Shown: positions 47,644 to 56,370, counted from the stretch's first letter. The stretch: 64,000 nucleotides of DNA from Polaromonas glacialis (GCF_000709345.1 NZ_KL448323.1:2208269-2272268); one strand, 5' to 3'. The notes: generated by a model from the sequence alone, not told the origin. Numbers and translations are program-made.

Positions 47644-47714
47644 TGCCCCCACGGTCGCTCACTGCGTGTAGCATCCTGCCCCCCAAGGGGGCCACACCGC
47701 CTGCGGCCCGGCAA
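47644..47714 (-). repeat. Long G/C-rich interspersed repeat, copy 4
   Basis: GCCCCCACGGTCGCTCACTG, then CCTGCCCCCCAAGGGGGCC and GCGGCCCGGCAAAGCCGG. Direct tandem neighbour of copy 3; together they fill the moxR-DUF58 gap. Confidence 0.85.
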
Positions 47715-47800
47715 AGCCGGTTCCACGGCTGAAACTTGTACGTACCGAAGGCTGAGCTTGTTTGACTCCGGGACACCAAAGAATGCTTGGAGGATTTTCC

Positions 47801-48787
47801 ATGCCTAAGTTGGCGCCGGCTCCGCAACCGCCCATCGCATCAGGCCCTGCCGAAAGCGCTGACCACTTGCTGCGACGGCTGGAATGGACGGTGCTGCGCC
47901 GGCTCGACGGGCTGCTGCAGGGCGACTACCGCACGCTGCTGCGCGGCACCGGCATGGACCTGGCAGACCTGCGCGAATACCAGTACCACGACGACGTGCG
48001 CCATATCGACTGGAACGTCACGGCGCGGCTACAGCAGCCGCATGTGCGCGTGTTCACCGAAGACCGCGAGATGAGCGCCTGGTTTTTGCTCGACCTGAGC
48101 CCGTCGATGGATTTCGGCTCCAGCGAGCAGCGCAAGCGCCATGTGTTGACCGACTTCGTGGCCGTGCTGGCGCGCCTTTTGACGCGTCATGGCAACCGCG
48201 TCGGCGCCCTGCTCTACGGTTCGGGCGTCGATGCTGCGCTGCCGGCGCGCGGCGGCCGCGACCATGTATTGCATCTGCTGCACACGCTGCGGTCGCGGCC
48301 CGAAGCGCCCAGCGCGGGGCCCACACGCCTGCATGAGCTGCTGGAGTCGGCGGCCAAGCTGGTGCGCCGGCGTTCCACCCTGTTCGTGGTGTCGGACTTC
48401 ATCACCGAAGCGGGGTGGGAAGCACCGCTGGGGCAACTGGCCCAGCGGCATGAAGTGGTGGCGGTGCGCCTGCTCGACCCGCTGGAACTGGAGTTGCCCG
48501 ACCTGGGCCTGATCCCGATCCTTGACGCCGAAACCGGCGAGCAGCTGCTGGTCGATACCCATGACGCCGGCTTTCGCAAGCGCTTTGCGCGCATTGCCGC
48601 CCAGCGCGAAGCCGACCTGCGCCAGTCGCTGGCGAGTGCGGGTGTGGACACGCTGGAACTTTCGACCGACGACGATCTGGCGGGCGCCATCATGCGATTT
48701 ACCGACCTGCGCAAGCAGCGCAGCCGTTTGTGCGGCGCGCTTGCGGCATCAAGCCGGCTGCCGGCCCACCTGGCCCGTGCAGGCTGA
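47801..48787 (+). CDS. DUF58 (VWA-like) domain protein
   Basis: A 328-residue cytoplasmic protein of the DUF58 family: GTGMDLADLREYQYHDDVRH, IDWNVTARLQQPHVRVFTED and FLLDLSPSMDFG, the last being a MIDAS-like DxSxS. It typically partners with MoxR and membrane VWA proteins. ATG 47801 has GGAGGA upstream and is preferred to 47762 or 47783. Confidence 0.89.
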   Translation: MPKLAPAPQPPIASGPAESADHLLRRLEWTVLRRLDGLLQGDYRTLLRGTGMDLADLREYQYHDDVRHIDWNVTARLQQPHVRVFTEDREMSAWFLLDLSPSMDFGSSEQRKRHVLTDFVAVLARLLTRHGNRVGALLYGSGVDAALPARGGRDHVLHLLHTLRSRPEAPSAGPTRLHELLESAAKLVRRRSTLFVVSDFITEAGWEAPLGQLAQRHEVVAVRLLDPLELELPDLGLIPILDAETGEQLLVDTHDAGFRKRFARIAAQREADLRQSLASAGVDTLELSTDDDLAGAIMRFTDLRKQRSRLCGALAASSRLPAHLARAG

Positions 48788-48806
48788 ACTGCGTGGAGAT
48801 ACCGCC

Positions 48807-49871
48807 ATGACACTTCCAATGACTTTTCTCTGGCCCCAGTTTCTGTGGCTACTGCTGGCCCTTCCGCTGCTGGTGGCCGTGTATCTCTGGCTGCTGGGCC
48901 GCAAGAAAAAAATGGCCCTGCGCTATGCCAGTTTGTCCATCGTGCGGGAAGCCATGGGCAAGGGCCAGGGCTTTCGCCGGCATGTCCCGCCGCTGCTGTT
49001 CCTGCTGTCGCTGGCCGCCATGCTGGTGGCATCGTCGCGCCCGTTCGCCGTCGTGACGCTGCCATCGCAAAATGAAACCATCATCCTGGCGATGGATGTG
49101 TCGGGCAGCATGCGGGCGACCGACGTGCTGCCCAACCGGCTGGTGGCGTCGCAAAATGCCGCCAAGGCCTTCCTGGCCGACCTGCCGCGCGGCGTGCGCG
49201 TCGGCGTGGTGGCCTTTGCCGGCACCGCTGCCGTGGTGCAGCCGCCCACGCTGAGCCGCGAGGACCTGACGGTGGCGATCGACAAGTTCCAGCTGCAGCG
49301 CGGAACGGCCATCGGCAACGGCATCATCGTGTCGCTCGCCGAGTTGTTCCCCGATGCGGGCATCGACCTGGAATCGCTGGAAACCGGCCGGGACCGCAAG
49401 CGCGGCCTGTCGCTCGACCAGGCCGGGAAGGACGACGCCAGCGGCAGGAAACCGTTCACGCCGGTCGCGCCCGGCTCCTACAACTCCGCCGCCATCATTT
49501 TGCTGACGGACGGCCAGCGCACCACCGGCGTCGATTCGCTTGACGCGGCCAAGGCGGCAGCAGACCGGGGCGTTCGTGTCTACACGGTGGGCATTGGCAC
49601 GGTGGAAGGGGAAACCATTGGTTTTGAAGGCTGGTCGATGCGCGTCAAGCTGGATGAGGAAACGCTCAAGGGCATTGCGCGCGCCACCCAGGCCGACTAC
49701 TTCTACGCCGGCACGGCGGGCGACCTGAAGAAGGTCTACCAGACGCTGAGTTCCCGGCTGACGGTGGAGAAAAAGGAAACCGAGATTTCCGGCCTGCTGG
49801 CGCTGGCCGCCGCCCTCCTGGGGCTGCTGTCGGCCAGCTTGTCGCTGCTCTGGTTCAACCGGATTTTGTAA
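48807..49871 (+). CDS. Membrane VWA-domain protein (BatA-like)
   Basis: A 354-residue protein: two N-terminal membrane segments (residues 8-30 and 58-78), a von Willebrand A domain with MIDAS DVSGS (about 93-97) and TDG in ILLTDGQRTTG, and a C-terminal membrane segment (about 325-350). It resembles the BatA/VWA partner of MoxR. Starts 19 bp after the DUF58 stop. No second VWA, TPR or BatD gene follows. Confidence 0.9.
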   Translation: MTLPMTFLWPQFLWLLLALPLLVAVYLWLLGRKKKMALRYASLSIVREAMGKGQGFRRHVPPLLFLLSLAAMLVASSRPFAVVTLPSQNETIILAMDVSGSMRATDVLPNRLVASQNAAKAFLADLPRGVRVGVVAFAGTAAVVQPPTLSREDLTVAIDKFQLQRGTAIGNGIIVSLAELFPDAGIDLESLETGRDRKRGLSLDQAGKDDASGRKPFTPVAPGSYNSAAIILLTDGQRTTGVDSLDAAKAAADRGVRVYTVGIGTVEGETIGFEGWSMRVKLDEETLKGIARATQADYFYAGTAGDLKKVYQTLSSRLTVEKKETEISGLLALAAALLGLLSASLSLLWFNRIL

Positions 49872-49886
49872 TCGGCGAAACTGAGT

Positions 49887-50819
49887 TCAAAGCGCCAGGG
49901 CCAGCGCCATCAGCAGGCCTTGCAGGTTGGCGGCGGCAATCGTTGCCTTGATGGCGGGCACCAGCCGCCCGGGGCGGTCCGCGTCGCGCAGCAACTGCCG
50001 GCCCGCCTTGAATGACAGCGCGGCGGGCAGCAGGCCCAGCGCGCAGGCCACCGGCAAAACCCCCAGCACAACGGCGGCGGCAAGCCAGAGGTAGGCCGTT
50101 GCCGCCAGCGCCACATAGCCCCAGCGCGCCTGACGCGTTCCGAGCCGAACCACCAGCGTGCGCTTGCCGGCGGCGGCGCCGGCCCGGGCATCAGGAAACT
50201 GGTTCAGGTAAAGAATGGCCGCCACCAGCAGCGCAAACGGCAGCCCGGCCACCAGCGGGCGGGCTGCCAGTTCGCCGCGCTGGACAAAATCGGTGCCCAG
50301 CACCACCAGCAGCCAGCCGGCCACGATCGCCGCCTCGCCTGCGCCGCGCGCCATCAGCTGCAAGGGCGGCGCCGAATAGGCCCAGGCCACCAGCAAGCCG
50401 GCCAGACCGATCCAGACCAGCCCGCCCGCGGAATGCGCCGTGAGCCACAGGCCCGCTGGAACCACCGCTGCCAGCAAGCCAAAGCCGTAGCGCCGGGTTT
50501 CGCGCAGGCTCAGCACACCGTTTTGAATGAAGCGGCTGCCGCCGGTGAAGGGAAACAGGCGCGACGGGTTGCCGGCATCCGAGCCGTTCAAGGCATCGTA
50601 ATAGTCGTTGACCACGTTCGCCCCGGCATGCGCCACCAGGGCAAACAGCACGGTGATCAAGGCTTTGACTCCGTCGATTGAAAGACCGTCAGCACTGGCG
50701 CTGCCCAGGCCGATCAGCGCACCGGCCAGCGTGACGCTGAGAAACGCGGGTCGTGTCGCCGCCGCATAGCGGGCCAGGGGGTTGGCAAAACGCTGGAGGC
50801 TGGGTTCAAGCGGGTTCAT
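49887..50819 (-). CDS. UbiA-family prenyltransferase (MenA-like)
   Basis: Integral-membrane aromatic prenyltransferase of 310 residues, about nine segments. The Asp-rich motifs are NDYYDALNGSDAGNP (about 72-86) and [17 protein letters not shown] (about 205-220). Overall it is closest to MenA (1,4-dihydroxy-2-naphthoate prenyltransferase). Comamonadaceae mainly use ubiquinone and no other men gene is nearby, so the acceptor is uncertain. It is convergent with the VWA gene, 15 bp apart. Confidence 0.82.
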   Translation of the reverse strand: MNPLEPSLQRFANPLARYAAATRPAFLSVTLAGALIGLGSASADGLSIDGVKALITVLFALVAHAGANVVNDYYDALNGSDAGNPSRLFPFTGGSRFIQNGVLSLRETRRYGFGLLAAVVPAGLWLTAHSAGGLVWIGLAGLLVAWAYSAPPLQLMARGAGEAAIVAGWLLVVLGTDFVQRGELAARPLVAGLPFALLVAAILYLNQFPDARAGAAAGKRTLVVRLGTRQARWGYVALAATAYLWLAAAVVLGVLPVACALGLLPAALSFKAGRQLLRDADRPGRLVPAIKATIAAANLQGLLMALALAL

Positions 50820-50975
50820 GGCGCCAGTCGAAAGAAACGGTCAAACCATGATATCCGGCGAACCGCGCGCCTGGCGACGCTTGGGCACGCCACTGGCCGC
50901 CACAACCGACCTTGGGCAGCCCGCAAGCGTTTTTTATGCCAAAAAGGCCTTTTACGCAAGCTCCGTATGCGTGGA

Positions 50976-51002
50976 TAGCTATTGTTTAAATAGCATTAAA
51001 CG
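50976..51002. repeat. Short-repeat remnant
   Basis: GATAGCTATTGTTTAAATAGCATTA: ATAGC elements on both sides of a short spacer, as in the short family, within an otherwise featureless 227-bp gap. Confidence 0.4.
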
Positions 51003-51046
51003 GCTGGTGTATTCATGTCGCCCGGCGAGCCCTGGCCGGGCAACGG

Positions 51047-51235
51047 CTATTTGCGCGTCGTTTTTTTCTTGCGGCTCGCAGCGGCGAGCGGAAACATCGC
51101 GTCCGTCCACGCCTTGGTCGCCTGCCGGCTGTTTTTTGTCGCTTCGCGCTTGACGGCGGCGGTCGCCTGGCCCCGCGCCGCGCCGGCGATCTTGTTGGCA
51201 CCACTGAGAAACATGCTCATAAACGGATTTTTCAT
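51047..51235 (-). CDS. Small basic protein of unknown function
   Basis: A 62-residue protein, rich in Ala, Lys and Arg (ANKIAGAARGQATAAVKRE, ending SRKKKTTRK). A strong AGGAG eight bases before the ATG at 51235 supports translation. I do not recognise it; composition resembles phasin-like or DNA-binding small proteins, but no family is claimed. It lies downstream of the patatin gene on the same strand, 63 bp away. The 227 bp between it and the prenyltransferase hold only a short-repeat remnant (50976-51002). Confidence 0.65.
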   Translation of the reverse strand: MKNPFMSMFLSGANKIAGAARGQATAAVKREATKNSRQATKAWTDAMFPLAAASRKKKTTRK

Positions 51236-51298
51236 GACAGCTACTCCTTTAAAAATGGACTGTTTCCAAACGGGAAAATTCCCTTGCCTTCATCAACT

Positions 51299-52324
51299 TC
51301 AATAGAACAATTCGGCCAGATCGACCGTGGAACGCTTGCCGATATCGCCGTAACTGGCTTCCAGCCAGGTCCGGGCCCGCTCGCGTCCCAGGTTCCTCAG
51401 CAGTTCAAAAAACGCCATGTTCGCCGCGAGCTTGGTCTCGGTCTTGAAGTCATGCATCTGCTCCTGCGCGTCGATCACGTGGAAGTTCAGGCGGACCAGG
51501 CGGCGCTCCAGCCGGCCGATGGGAAAAAACGATTCGCTGGCGTACTCGCGGGCATGGGCAAACATGCGCATTTCCCGCAGGAAGGTCGAATTGAAGGCCA
51601 GTTCGAGCACCCGGTCCTTGATTTCCTGGACGCTGTGCGGTGTGCCCTTGTGCTTCAGGGGCGTGAGCAGCACCATCAGGATGTCGCTGGTCTTGCACTC
51701 GTAGAACAGCGGATAGATCGCCGGATTGGCGGCATAGCCTCCATCCCAGTAAGGCTCGCCGTCAATCTCGACCGGCCGGGCCATCTGCGGCAGGCAGGCC
51801 GAGGCCAAGATGGCGTCGGCGCTGATCTCCGGCGAGCGGAACAGCCGGACCTTGCCTGAATTGGCATTGGTCGCGGCAATGTAGAGCTTGACCGGGCTTT
51901 CACGCCGCAGGCGTTCGAAATCGACCTGCGCCAGCAAAATCTTGCGCAGCGGATTGACATCGAAGGGGTTGAGCTGGTGCGGCGAAAAGTAATGGGCAAA
52001 CTGCAGCATCATCTTGAACGCCGGCACCAGGCTGACGTTCTGGCCGTCCTTGGACGGGATGGCAATTTCAAACGGCAGGCTGCCGGCTACCTGGGACCAG
52101 AACGCCTGCAGCGCGGCCCGTGCGCCCTCGCGGCCGCCGGTCATCAGGCCCTGCGCCAGGACCACCGCGTTCATGGCGCCGGCGCTGGTCCCGCTGACGC
52201 CCTCGAAATTGGTTCGGCCGTCTTCCAGCAGCTGGTCGAGCACCCCCCAGGTGAAGGCGCCATGGGCGCCTCCGCCCTGCAGGGCCAGGTTGATGGTTTG
52301 CTGGCTGCGTCTTCCAAAAAGCAA
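51299..52324 (-). CDS. Patatin-like phospholipase family protein
   Basis: A 341-residue lipid acyl hydrolase-like protein: oxyanion loop LALQGGGAHGAF, nucleophile GVSGTSAGAMNAV (Ser), and catalytic Asp in YWDGGYAANPAI. No signal peptide is seen, so it should act in the cytoplasm or at the inner membrane; some homologues degrade polyhydroxybutyrate. The TTG at 52324 is preceded five bases upstream by AGGAGG and is preferred; an in-frame GTG at 52351 lacks a ribosome site. Confidence 0.87.
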   Translation of the reverse strand: MLFGRRSQQTINLALQGGGAHGAFTWGVLDQLLEDGRTNFEGVSGTSAGAMNAVVLAQGLMTGGREGARAALQAFWSQVAGSLPFEIAIPSKDGQNVSLVPAFKMMLQFAHYFSPHQLNPFDVNPLRKILLAQVDFERLRRESPVKLYIAATNANSGKVRLFRSPEISADAILASACLPQMARPVEIDGEPYWDGGYAANPAIYPLFYECKTSDILMVLLTPLKHKGTPHSVQEIKDRVLELAFNSTFLREMRMFAHAREYASESFFPIGRLERRLVRLNFHVIDAQEQMHDFKTETKLAANMAFFELLRNLGRERARTWLEASYGDIGKRSTVDLAELFY

Positions 52325-52480
52325 AAGTGCCTCCTGACGGTACTTGCGCACTACGCCCGAGGTTCAGGCGGATGCGGCTATGTTGCAGTGCAGCATAACA
52401 TTGGAGACAGGGATGCGCTACGTCAGGAATTGTCCTGAAAGTCCGACAGGCAAGCACCCGGCAGCGCTGCAGGCACGGCT

Positions 52481-53800
52481 TCAGGCGATGACATGGCATT
52501 CGCGCCGCAACAGCGCAAGGGCATCCTTGCGTGCATAGGTCGAATCGCTTTGCAGCGTGGCGCCGGCCTCCTCGACAAAATCTTCCCAAAGCGCCAGGTA
52601 GGCGTCCTGGTGCTCAGCGGGTGCATGGTCAACGATGTACTGGCTGGCCAGCTCGGGCCTGAAACCGGGCGGGGGACCCGGCTTTTGCATCTTGCGCACC
52701 AGCGCGGCAGCGGTTTTTTCGCTCATGACGGTTTTGGGTGCGGCAGCGGCCGCCACGCAGACCAGCAGGGTCAGCAGCGAGCCATCGTCGCAATTGCCGC
52801 CCGTCACCTTGTCCCAGGCGGTTGAGACCGACTGCTCGTGGTAATGCATCTCGCTGGCGATGTCTTCCACCCAGAAATAGCGGCCCAGCAGCGGCGCATG
52901 GTGGTGTTCGCTGTCATTGGCAAACAGCGCCCGGCAGGGCAGCGCGCCGTCCAGGATTTGCGGCAGGTCGGCCAGCACCGACTTGCGCACCGCCTGCACC
53001 ACGCCCCGCAATTCATCGGGCAAGTCCTGCGGAATCGTGACCGACAGCGTCTGCGCCCGGGCGCTGGCGGCCTTTTGGGTCTTGACCTCGCTGCGGGCGC
53101 GGGCGGCCTGGTATTTCTTGCGCAGGTCGGCCACCATCTTTTCAAACTCGACCCAGTCGGGGAATTCGGTGCGCCGGGTGGCCAGCGCCAGCAATGCGCT
53201 GCGGATCACCGCTTCGGCATGGGTGTGCGCGTCTTCCAGCGCCAGGGCGTCCAGGCCCAAGTGTTCGGCCAGCCACACGGCTGCGTCTTTTTCCTGCTGG
53301 ATGGGCAGTCGCCGGGCCAGTTCGGCCTGGTAGTCTGCCAGGCTTTTCAGCGACCATTCGGCCAGCCCTTTGGGCGGGCCGGCGGCATCAAGGCTGCTCT
53401 CCAGGCTGGCATGAAAGCCGGTGCTCTCGGGCAGCGCGAGCAAGGCTTTGAGCATGTCCGATCCACCCTTGGAGCGCGACAGGAAGGAATGGTCGCGCAG
53501 CGACTCGGCGGCCTGGCGCAGGTCGCCGCCGCTGGTGGCCTGCAAGTACAGGCTCACAAGGTTGACGATGCGGTCCCTGGCTTTTTCAATGTCCGGACGC
53601 AGGTTTTCGTTGCCGAAGTAGCGTGCAATCTGCACCATGCCCTTGGGCGCGTCAAGGCGGATGGCGTCCAGTTTCGCGCTGTCGATGATGCCGTTTTGCA
53701 TGCCGAACTGCAGCGCTTTTTCAAAAAACGGACGCGCGTCGTAGAGCGAAACCGGCGCGGGGGAAACAGGGGAATCGGGGGCTGAAGGGTTCATCGTCAT
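52481..53800 (-). CDS. Conserved-type hypothetical protein, J-protein cluster (439 aa)
   Basis: Unrecognised protein of 439 residues, mainly helical, with no signal peptide or membrane segment. The N-terminal third has FFEKALQFGMQNGIIDSAKL and PKGMVQIARYFGNENLRPDI; the middle (about 225-270) is a charged coiled-coil-like stretch; the C-terminal part has GNCDDGSLLTLLVCVAAAA. Its start lies 31 bp after the stop of the 249-residue protein and it is the last of four genes that begin with a J-domain protein. Codon use matches its neighbours. Confidence 0.75.
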   Translation of the reverse strand: MTMNPSAPDSPVSPAPVSLYDARPFFEKALQFGMQNGIIDSAKLDAIRLDAPKGMVQIARYFGNENLRPDIEKARDRIVNLVSLYLQATSGGDLRQAAESLRDHSFLSRSKGGSDMLKALLALPESTGFHASLESSLDAAGPPKGLAEWSLKSLADYQAELARRLPIQQEKDAAVWLAEHLGLDALALEDAHTHAEAVIRSALLALATRRTEFPDWVEFEKMVADLRKKYQAARARSEVKTQKAASARAQTLSVTIPQDLPDELRGVVQAVRKSVLADLPQILDGALPCRALFANDSEHHHAPLLGRYFWVEDIASEMHYHEQSVSTAWDKVTGGNCDDGSLLTLLVCVAAAAAPKTVMSEKTAAALVRKMQKPGPPPGFRPELASQYIVDHAPAEHQDAYLALWEDFVEEAGATLQSDSTYARKDALALLRRECHVIA

Positions 53801-53831
53801 GGTGAAGGGTGCTGTCCGGGCGGCGCCAGCG

Positions 53832-54581
53832 TCAGATCGCCGATTCCTCGTCCGAGTCGCGTGCGGCCGGCGTGGCCTGGCCCCGGTCGGTGTCGCCAGT
53901 CTCGACCTTGCCGTCGTCCTCGTCGTCCAGCGACTCGTCGCCTTCCGCGCCCAGGTCGTGGGCGCGCGCCTTGGCCCGCAGCACGGTCAGCATCTCGATG
54001 AACAGGTCCGGGTTCTGATAGCGCAGCAGCCAGGCCAGTTCCATCCAGTCGTGGTCGGCCACCTCGTCCTGCTCGACCTGCGGCCGTTCGTAGCTTCTGG
54101 CCTGCAGGTCGGCCTTGGAGATCAGTTCGCCGGTATCCTTCATCGCGTCGAAGCTGCCGTTGAAGGCAAAGGCCTCGATGCGGTCCCATTTTTCGGTGAA
54201 GTAGTCGGCCAGCGCTTCGCTGCCGCCTTCCAGGTCGCCGATGGCGTTGAGGAACTCCATCGGGTCGGCGTCCTCGCGAAAGATGATGGAATTCATCATG
54301 CCGCGCAGATGGGTGCGCGTCAGGTCCTTGTACTGCTTTTCGATGACCACGGCGCGCGCGAACTGCTCGGGCGTGACCAGCAGGTTGACCACCGATTCCC
54401 TGGAGTTGTCGTATTCGCGGATGACGGCCAGGATGTCCTTGGCCGGCAGCATGTCGAGCACCACCATCAGCGCCGCATCGCCTTCGGTGTCGGCCAGTTC
54501 GACCAGCGCACTTTCAGCGCCGACGATGTCGCCGGCGGCAATCAGGGTCTGGGTTTTTTCAATCAGGGCAAGGTGGTTCAT
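53832..54581 (-). CDS. Hypothetical protein with acidic tail, J-protein cluster (249 aa)
   Basis: A 249-residue, probably all-helical protein. Residues 1-180 have repeated helix pairs (LIEKTQTLIAAGDIVGAESA, VIREYDNSRESVVNLL). The last 45 residues are strongly acidic (EGDESLDDEDDGKVETGDTD). No known family recognised. The ATG at 54581 is preferred to the upstream open frame to 54734, which overlaps the next gene. It sits 37 bp after the stop of the 191-residue protein. Confidence 0.72.
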   Translation of the reverse strand: MNHLALIEKTQTLIAAGDIVGAESALVELADTEGDAALMVVLDMLPAKDILAVIREYDNSRESVVNLLVTPEQFARAVVIEKQYKDLTRTHLRGMMNSIIFREDADPMEFLNAIGDLEGGSEALADYFTEKWDRIEAFAFNGSFDAMKDTGELISKADLQARSYERPQVEQDEVADHDWMELAWLLRYQNPDLFIEMLTVLRAKARAHDLGAEGDESLDDEDDGKVETGDTDRGQATPAARDSDEESAI

Positions 54582-54618
54582 ACGGGTTACGGTGTGTTTT
54601 TCAAAAAAAATCGGCGCG

Positions 54619-55194
54619 TCAGTCTTTGCGGTCAAAGCCCTGGCCTTCGAGCCAGCTGGCGCCCGCCTCTTCGCGGTCTCTGGCGTCACCGCGCACCTCG
54701 TCGCTTTCGTGGTCGTTGAAATCGTCCTGGACATCGGTGTCGTCGTTATCGTTGTTGTCGCTGTCTTCGTAGCGGGCGTCGTCGCCCTGCCCGGCCAGGG
54801 CCGCGTCCGGCTTGCCCGCCATGTAGTGCAGACCCGCCGCCACCGTCAGAAACCACTCGCCGCCAGGGGCTTTCAGGATGATCTGGGCCAGTTCGTGCGC
54901 CCACGGGGTCAGCTCTATGCCACCCGACAGGCTGGCCCACTCGGGAAACTCGTCGGATTCATGGCTGAGCAGGTGGTCCATCACCGCAGGCTCGGTGAAG
55001 CGCAGGCCCTGGTGAAAGACGACTGCCACCATCTCGGGGCTGAGTTCCATCATCTGCAGCAGAAAGCCGATTTCCCGGCGTTTTTCGGCCAGCCGCTGGC
55101 GCAGCACGTCGCGGCCTTCGGAGTCAAACGTCAGGTCGTCCATTTCGGCGCGGTAGGCCGAGCGCAGGTTGCGGAAAAACGGGGAGATGTTCAT
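54619..55194 (-). CDS. Hypothetical protein with acidic region, J-protein cluster (191 aa)
   Basis: A 191-residue protein. Residues 1-130 are helical with MDDLTFDSEGRDVLRQRLAE and ELAQIILKAPGGEWFLTVAA; residues about 140-170 are very acidic (YEDSDNNDNDDTDVQDDF). No family recognised. It begins 14 bp after the J-domain gene stop, so the two must be co-transcribed. Confidence 0.72.
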   Translation of the reverse strand: MNISPFFRNLRSAYRAEMDDLTFDSEGRDVLRQRLAEKRREIGFLLQMMELSPEMVAVVFHQGLRFTEPAVMDHLLSHESDEFPEWASLSGGIELTPWAHELAQIILKAPGGEWFLTVAAGLHYMAGKPDAALAGQGDDARYEDSDNNDNDDTDVQDDFNDHESDEVRGDARDREEAGASWLEGQGFDRKD

Positions 55195-55208
55195 GTTGGG
55201 GTTGGTTT

Positions 55209-55484
55209 TCAGAGCAGGGAATTGAAATAGTTTTGCCAGATTCCCTGCGCGGTCTCCAGCGGGCTGTCAAGCAGGTTGCGCCGGCGGTTGTCGTCATAGG
55301 CCTGGCGGCGGTCGGCATCGGACAGCACTTCGTAAGCCTGCTGCACCGCCCGAAAGCGCGTGGCGGCTTCCGGCGCGGCGTTTTTGTCAGGGTGCCAGAA
55401 GGAGGCCTTCTGGCGAAAGGCTTTTTTGACATCAGCCAGCGTCGCCGCGCTGCTGAGCCCAAGGGTGGTGTAGTGATCCGTCAT
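55209..55484 (-). CDS. J-domain protein (DnaJ-like co-chaperone)
   Basis: A 91-residue protein that is almost only a J domain: helix II LADVKKAFRQKASFW, the HPD motif (HPDK at residues 31-34), helix III RFRAVQQAYEVLSDADRRQA. It lacks the Gly/Phe linker, zinc fingers and substrate-binding domains of DnaJ, and ends IWQNYFNSLL. It should stimulate an Hsp70 (DnaK) ATPase. It is first of four tightly spaced genes; the other three are unrecognised and are candidate partners or clients. ATG 55484. Confidence 0.88.
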   Translation of the reverse strand: MTDHYTTLGLSSAATLADVKKAFRQKASFWHPDKNAAPEAATRFRAVQQAYEVLSDADRRQAYDDNRRRNLLDSPLETAQGIWQNYFNSLL

Positions 55485-55828
55485 GCGTTTATGGGGAATT
55501 TCCTTGCAGCGAAGCGATGGGCGGGCGGCTTGCCGCACACTGGCATGCCAGATTCAAGCGCGACTGAGGCGCGAGCCGTGCTGCCGCAATGCGCGACGCG
55601 CAACCGGTGATTATGCTTCAGGGGTGCCATTTCAGCAGGGAGGAACGGTTGACCAGGGGCCATCCTGGGCGCAGCAAGCCATCAACCCGTCACCGCTTGC
55701 ACGGCAGAAATGTCTGAATTCGAATTGCAAAGTAATGTAAACAGCGTCAACTGGCTAGGCTGGACGGTCGTTAATAGGTTGATTACAACGATACCGTTGT
55801 ATCAATTAATTTTAACTAAAGGCTTACC
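55485..55828. other. Intergenic region of 344 bp
   Basis: Holds the divergent 5' regions of the J-domain gene and the Lys/Ala-rich gene. No coding frame is convincing. A 6-bp inverted repeat (ACAACG at 55785-55790, CGTTGT at 55795-55800) lies about 30 bases before the start of the latter gene, next to TTGATT (55779-55784); this may be an operator/promoter, with low certainty. Confidence 0.4.
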
Positions 55829-56323
55829 ATGAACAAGTTACTCGCTTCCCTGATCGCCGGTCTGTTTGTTTCCGGTGCATTCGCCCAGGCGCCTGCCGCG
55901 CCAGTGGTTGCGCCTGCAACGCCTGCCGTCGTGAAAGCAGAAGTCAAGGCTGACAAAGCCACCGTCAAGGCGGTTGAATCCGAAGCCAAGGTGGATGCCA
56001 AGGCCAACGCCAAGGTTGAAAAATCCGAAGTGAAGTCCGGCGATGCCAAGGCCAAGGCACACGCAAAAGCCAAAAACACCAAGGCAAAAGCCCATGCCAA
56101 GGTTGCCAAAGCTGAGCCAAAAGACAAGGTAGCGGCACAAGCCAATGCCGAAAAAGTCGATGCCAAGGCCGATGCCAAAGCCGACAAGGCCATCGTCAAT
56201 GCCACCGCCAAGACCGACAAGGTGAAGGTTGACGCCACGGCGGACAAGGCCAACGCCGCATCGGCCACCACGGCCGTGAAAGCCGAAGGCAAGGCTGATG
56301 TGAAAGCCGCCACCGTCAAGTAA
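55829..56323 (+). CDS. Secreted Lys/Ala-rich low-complexity protein
   Basis: A 164-residue protein: a signal peptide (LLASLIAGLFVSGAFAQ), a short Pro/Ala stretch, then about 130 residues of nearly pure K/A/V/D/E (KADAKADKA, AKAKAHAKAK), resembling histone H1 tails or some periplasmic repeat proteins. Highly basic, probably unstructured or long-helical. Function unknown. It has a strong terminator and a nearby possible operator. Confidence 0.82.
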   Translation: MNKLLASLIAGLFVSGAFAQAPAAPVVAPATPAVVKAEVKADKATVKAVESEAKVDAKANAKVEKSEVKSGDAKAKAHAKAKNTKAKAHAKVAKAEPKDKVAAQANAEKVDAKADAKADKAIVNATAKTDKVKVDATADKANAASATTAVKAEGKADVKAATVK

Positions 56324-56341
56324 GCGGTTCCCGCGCTCTTG

Positions 56342-56370
56342 AAAAAGACAGGCTTTGCCTGTCTTTTTTT
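56342..56370 (+). terminator. Terminator of the Lys/Ala-rich gene
   Basis: AAAAAGACAGGC / GCCTGTCTTTTTTT stem with a TTT loop, 19 bases after the stop, ending in T7. Confidence 0.9.
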
